DNA of 64,000 nucleotides from Brachypterus glaber (lineage: Eukaryota; Arthropoda; Insecta; Coleoptera; Kateretidae): contig OY294050.1 of the NCBI GenBank assembly GCA_958510825.1, positions 8,905,340 to 8,969,339 of the forward strand, read 5' to 3'. Each line of letters starts with the position of its first letter. The stretch's first letter is position 1. Positions 58,804 to 64,000 of the stretch are shown here, piece after piece. The position numbers were made by a program, and so were the translations under genes. The notes under the pieces are model-generated. The model saw only the letters and a program-made list of their open reading frames with translations. It did not search any database and was not told where the DNA came from.

Positions 58804-59712
58804 CAGGGTAATAAATTACTGGTGTGCCAAAATTTAATTTTACATTCAAAAATATGGAAAAAATTTCATATAAAGTTTTGTCGGGAAGGGAGCTACGGCC
58901 TTTCGAAGATAGACATATTGAATGGGGAACAAAAAGAGCACCAATATAATTTTTAATGCTGCAGGGGGATTCTTCATTTTTCATGTATTTTTACTCAAGG
59001 AATCAATATTTTTTACAAAAAAATCAAAAAAAAAATAAAAATAAAAAAGTATGGGGAAAAAATGTGTTAAGCCTCACACATTTTGTCCGTATAGACACGC
59101 CTTTTGATTAATAAAATAAAATAACATTAAAGGGTTATTAATTAAAAACCTTATTTTTAGTACACTTTTAAAAGGCCACACGGAAAGAAATTAGTGGGCT
59201 TTGCGCTATACATTATAAGATATTTGGTAACAGTGGCAAATTATAGTGATTTAAGCTATAGATTATAAGGGACACAATAACTAATAATGTTAAAAATAAA
59301 TTGGAAACGATTATATATATTACAGACACGATTATATTTATTACAGGCACTATTATAAATTTACAGAAATTTTATTATATTATAAAAATTATTAGCACGG
59401 ACAATAATTAAATCTATTTAAGCTATAAATGCCATACTATTTGTTATATTTTATTATTCACTAAACAATTAAAGTATTTCATATAAATTTTTACACTGAC
59501 TGCCATAATTGTAAGAGAAAGCCTTGTATTTATATAATAAGCGATTATAATTTGCTTGGTATGTGTGTTATAGCGCTCCTAGTTATAATTTTTTTTCCGT
59601 GCATAGCTCCCTTAGGGCTCATTTTCGAACCAACCTTTATAGGAACTAACTTGCTATTTTTGGGTGTAGAATCACGTCTTTAATTTTGTCATGCCAGTAA
59701 CTGATCACCCTG
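58804..59712. mobile_element. CAGGGTGATCAGTAACTGG-family element with nested insertion
   Basis: Left CAGGGTAATAAATTACTGGT and right GCCAGTAACTGATCACCCTG, TA-flanked. The right arm is interrupted by the element at 59179-59601. No coding capacity. Confidence 0.83.
59179..59601. mobile_element. Nested CACGGAAA-ended element
   Basis: Ends CACGGAAAGAAATTAGTGGG and inverse CTAGTTATAATTTTTTTTCC GTG, with GCGCTATA near both ends. Inserted into the element 58804-59712, so it is the younger of the two. Confidence 0.7.
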
Positions 59713-60568
59713 TATAGTTCGATTTTAAAATAATGGATTTAAAATATTTTTTCGTTAATTTTCTCTGTCATTCACACATACGGGATTTAAAATTAAAATT
59801 CTGAGAATTTAAACGAATTTAAGATAAAATAAACAAACATTTTATTTAGATTTCAAAATTCTTTGAATATTGGCGTATTCGATGAAAATATATTTATTTT
59901 CATCGAATTATTATTCTAACATTATTTTAACATTATCTAATATTTTTGTTCTGAGGCTAATATTAAAATCAATATGTTAAATTATCAAATTCAATAACTA
60001 TGAGTTAAAATTTGTCCAATACAATGTTAGATATCATTTTCCATCTTCTTGGTTAAATTTTAAATTCTTAAATAATGTGTTAATGTTTCTTTGGTTAAAA
60101 TATTGCATTTTTTAACTAACACGGTTACCACAGTTTACAGGAAAACAAAAAAAATTGATGTTGGAAGGCATTTCAAGTGATTCAGGGTAATTTTTTAAAC
60201 TGACTCTACACTGAAAAATTTAAAAATATTAATACAAAACGTTGTTGTGTCAACTTTTAGGTATAGAATACAATTTTTTCGATTATTCTAAATACATTAT
60301 AACGCTATATTAAATACAATATTAAAATTTTAGATATAAATGTTGTATCGTTTGGACTTTTTAATAAATTTATTCATACCATATATACCTATACTAAACC
60401 AGTTCATAGTATTTAATTTTAAAACAACATTGTTGTCACTATAGTGCCAGTATTTTATGAAGAATGAGTAATAAAGATGGCGGAAATCAGCTGATTTTAC
60501 CAAAATATTAAAAGTAGGCATTTTGGGCTGAAATTTCAATGTATATAAGTATATTTAACGGTAAGCAT

Positions 60569-60594
60569 GTACATGTACATGTACATGTATATGT
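60569..60594. repeat. (GTACAT)n short tandem repeat
   Basis: Four near-perfect hexamer units, followed by degenerate ACATGTA words. Confidence 0.85.
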
Positions 60595-60825
60595 AATTAC
60601 ATGTAATATGTAGTTTTTATGTGTGCATACATGTATTATGTGAATTTAAAATAAAATGCGTACAGTTTGTTGTTGTAAATCGGACAACTGCATTCGTTTG
60701 TAAATACCGAACGCGTTTACTTGTTTGTTGTTGTATTCTATGCAATATATAGTGGTTGGCGCATATACAACTATTTATTGTTGTATTTTACATATAATCC
60801 AATAACGCTATTGGTTACGATTGTG

Positions 60826-60902
60826 TTTTATCAGTATAGTTTTTGAGATAACGTGGTATCCGAGGTATCCGTTATCTCAAAAACTACACCGATAAAACAC
60901 TA
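60826..60902. repeat. Hairpin (GTGTTTTATC arms)
   Basis: GTGTTTTATCAGTATAGTTT..GAGATAACG and inverse CGTTATCTCAAAAACTACAC..GATAAAACAC, nearly perfect. Confidence 0.88.
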
Positions 60903-61481
60903 GGCTTCTAAAATTATTATACGCTGATTTTCTTAAAAGCTAGTCAGTTTAGAAAAACAGGCATCATATTTGAATCGTTTATTTCAAAAACCTAGACACT
61001 TTAGAAAAGAAACAATATTAATTATAGTATTAGTAAAGTAGTATTATTTTGTGCAGACGTCGGGCCTAATAACTGTGAATTTTACTCTACTGCAACTAAA
61101 TATTTTACTCTTGACAAAGCTTTGTAGGGTGACAGAAGGAGAATTTAAAAGAAGAAAGCCTATGAAGTGGAAATCAAAGGAAAGACTAAATGAGTCGCAC
61201 ACACATTATCACAATACACAAGGCATGACATTTGAAACATGTTATAGAAAGTCAACAGGATATTAAAAGAAATAAACATATAGATAGGTATTTCTATAGG
61301 TACATAGAAATGTATATTACTGTTCAGTAGAGAAAACTAACCCTTAAAAAATTTTGCTTTGATAATACCTATTTTGTCCTTATTTAAATCAGCCTTTCTG
61401 TCGTTGTAGGGCCTATTTTGTCAACAATATTTCTCACTGGTATAGTATAAGCTAGCACTAGAGTAATATAATTAATTATTA

Positions 61482-62211
61482 GGGGAAGGTGGGGTGAAAC
61501 GGGGTAGCGGGGTAAAACGGGGTGAACCCTTTTTATAATCGTGTTGTACCATCATGAGATTTCAACGCGCTCGTCCTCACCCACTCTATGTAAAGACACT
61601 AATCGAGATGTTTCATTTCGTAACGTGTTAATCCTAGTTAAACTTCTATGTGATGCATTTAATAGTACTTATTACAATTTTTAGTGCTTTATAAATTACG
61701 TTAGGTACTATGATTCAAATGTTACGAAAATAACGATTTTGCTTTTTAAAAAGAAATACATTTATCTAAATCTTTATGCAACAAAAATGTTTTTATTAGT
61801 TTTATTTAGTAAAAAAAAACGCTGGAGTTGGAATGGGGTAATAATATTTACATATGTCGGAATGAGCTCCCTTGTTAAACCCCATAGGTCGGTTCCGAAA
61901 AATAAAATTGATACTGATTTTGTTTTTACATGGATGCCTCAGAGATACAAAATAAAAAGTACCATTTGCCTAATTTTTGTTTTCTTTAAGTTTTCTTTTG
62001 TTGTCCCAAGTAACACAGTAGCTATAACCTATTTCTTACCGCTCATTCGCAGCAAAATTGCAGCCATATGGATGTATTTTTTTTTAATTTTAAATCAATC
62101 TAACTGTTATTTAAGTAAGACCCTAGCTAATAAACAGTGTATAAAGTAAGATATAACTTTGGAGAAACTCATTATTTTTTACATCAAACCCCGTCCCACC
62201 CAACCTTCCCC
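61482..62211. mobile_element. 730-bp element with GGGGAAGGTGGGGTGAAAC ends
   Basis: Left GGGGAAGGTGGGGTGAAACG and right CCCCGTCCCACCCAACCTTC form inverted ends of about 28 bp, flanked by TA. The 136-residue open frame at 61739-62149 is not recognisable and overlaps a MITE fragment (62003-62078), so it is probably not a gene. Confidence 0.8.
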
Positions 62212-62389
62212 TAATAGTTTCTATGAAAGCTACACAAAAAATATGCAATTCTGGAATCTCATTTATAATTTTATAATACCACACGTAATTACGGTAATTA
62301 TGTCAGTTTAATGTTATCAATAATACAATGTTAAACACGGAACGTGTTATTTCAAAAAACAACGAATATGCAGAACAAGTTTTGTTATA

Positions 62390-62809
62390 CAGGGTGTACA
62401 TCAGGTCTGGAATCACCCGATCACTAAAACGTTATAGTTAAAGTCGATTTTTATTTTTTATTTTGCAAATTTTGGTGTAAAAAGAGTTATCACAATTTTC
62501 ACCCCCTTGCACCCTCCCATCACAACTTTTTTTTTTCAAATAGCCACCCATTTTTTATAAGCCCTTTGCCAAATAAGGCTTTATCATACACCGTTAGAAA
62601 GCTTATTAAATAACCTCTTAAACGATGTGTCACATTGTAGGTTGCTATTTGAAAAAAAAAGTTGTGATGTAAGGGTGCAAGGGGGCGAATATTTTGATAA
62701 TTTGTTTTACACCAAAATTTGCAAAATTAAAAATAAAAATCTACCTGTCCAAGTGTTTTTTTAAAAGACTTATAACTGAAAGGTTAATCGGGTGATTCCA
62801 TACACCATG
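62390..62809. mobile_element. 420-bp foldback element (CAGGGTGTACATCAGG end)
   Basis: Ends CAGGGTGTACATC and CATGGTGTATGG (inverse), TA-flanked. Inner arms TTTTTTTCAAATAGC / GCTATTTGAAAAAAAA and TTTACACCAAAATTTGCAAA / inverse make most of it self-complementary. Confidence 0.85.
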
Positions 62810-63483
62810 TAGGTAAAATGGTGGATAGTTCAACCAAAAGGCACAATCAACTAGTGGCTCTAACTTCCCTATTTCAATTGTACTAAATAAGGGACATAAA
62901 CTTCTTCTTTATCAAACTTTCATGGGTATATGGCCGATACGCCTCAGTCAGTCTCCAAGTGAAACAAAAAAATGTGGTTTTTGCGATTTTATGAAAAATT
63001 TCTAGTACTGTTTATTTTCTTATTAATGCCTTTGTGTTTATAAAAAACTGTTTAATATATTTCTAATGTTACGAGGGTCACTATTTCACAAAATTATGAC
63101 TGTTATTCTGATGTCAACGTCAATAAAAATTAAAATTAATTAGAATACCTATAGTCCGTCCAATTATGCAAGATAGTAGTTTAAAATTCCCGCGATTTTT
63201 AAGCTACATCATTGGTTAAAAACTAGTACCTTTTAACATATAAAATATTGTGACATTTTTTGTCTATGACAATGATTGACGGTAGTTAAAGCTAATAAAA
63301 GAAGAGAAAGTTACATAAAAAAATGGTTATACTTTATAATGTTATTTTGTATGGTACTGAAAAAGGTATTTTTTTGGTTTATTCTTCATACACTCACACT
63401 AAATTAGCATATTCCACATATTGTACAAACGTAAATTATATTGAAGACAGAAAACGTCAAATTTTTAGGTTATAATTATAACT

Positions 63484-63605
63484 TAAGGCCTATCCAGACG
63501 CTCTCATAACAACCATTACAAGATACATGACGACAAATCAAGCCAATCCTGGCATCGCATTCTTATGTACTATGCTTGTTATGCGAGTCTTTGGATAGGC
63601 CCTTT
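63484..63605. mobile_element. GGCCTATCC-family MITE, copy 5 (best ends)
   Basis: AAGGCCTATCCAGACGCTCT and GCGAGTCTTTGGATAGGCCC. Gives the clearest terminal repeats of the family. Confidence 0.85.
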
Positions 63606-64000
63606 CCAGGAAAACAGTACCGACATCTGTTAAATTGTTGCTATATATGCGCTCTGTGGTGTAAAACGGGCCGCGTCCCTTACTATCTTGCATAACTGGA
63701 CGGAGTATAGTACAACTTAAATATTAGGACATTGAGGTATAAAAATACAAAATGCTTAAGGATACGGTTTTTAATACATTTTTTCATTTTTTCATTAAAA
63801 ATGTTTTACATTTTTAGACAAAAGGGTTAAACTAAAGACATTAAATTTGAGGCTTTGTTTTGCAGGCAGGGTCATAGTCTCCAGGGTAGAATTATACGCA
63901 CCAGTTCCTCCTAAATTCATTATAAATATCCACCTTAGGGTGGTCTTTAAATAATTATAATTGATTTTTAGGGATTCATTTTTTTTTAAATTTTCAAAGC

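Larger units (their letters stand above)
44089..64000. other. Region upstream of rdgC coding exon 1
   Basis: About 20 kb with no convincing host gene. Mostly transposon-derived repeats listed separately. 47510-48040, 49020-50140, 52400-53500 and 62820-63480 show nothing recognisable. The rdgC promoter and 5' untranslated exon should be here but could not be pinned down. Confidence 0.6.

Noticed and set aside
1..64000. CRISPR arrays, bacterial operons or ribosome binding sites
   Set aside because: Eukaryotic, intron-rich DNA; no direct-repeat/spacer pattern seen.

Overview
The window is AT-rich, repeat-dense animal DNA, almost certainly from an insect. It has long introns, TA-flanked 'CAGGGTG' inverted-repeat transposons, a Penelope-like element, tRNA-derived SINEs and a fly-type RdgC protein. 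A beetle is a reasonable guess from the repeat flavour, but the order cannot be fixed from this sequence alone.

The one real host gene is rdgC/PPEF, a Ca2+-regulated serine/threonine phosphatase with EF-hands, on the minus strand from 44078 to 706. I rebuilt 14 coding exons from splice sites and phase. Every junction is GT-AG, all phases agree, and the exons join into a 691-codon frame plus stop. This covers a basic N-terminal region with paired cysteines, an IQ motif, the full PPP catalytic core (GDLHG, GDFVDRG, GNHE, HGG, RSHEC), one degenerate EF-hand and two canonical ones. A strong acceptor 10 bases before the ATG implies at least one untranslated exon further upstream.

The introns (up to about 8 kb) and the roughly 20 kb upstream of the gene (44.1-64 kb) are mostly mobile DNA. 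They hold a non-LTR retrotransposon 3' remnant (1-600), four SINE copies and a 1,981-bp Tc1/mariner-type element with about 610-bp inverted repeats and a truncated transposase (22970-24950). They also hold two 1.17-kb foldback elements, many MITE families, and a 5'-truncated Penelope-like element with a 13-bp target duplication and an apparently intact hammerhead ribozyme motif (38914-39458). A core-mutated solo relative of that element lies at 54566-54697. There is a 200-N gap at 28021-28220.

The most interesting signals are these. (1) A hidden 48-nt phase 0-0 cassette at 6908-6955 in intron 9 encodes [16 protein letters not shown], resembles the end of exon 9, and has good splice sites, so it is a candidate alternative exon. 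(2) The hammerhead pair shows one intact and one dead core. (3) A MITE end sits 17 bp from the exon 9 acceptor and appears to supply the branch point. I found no second host gene.
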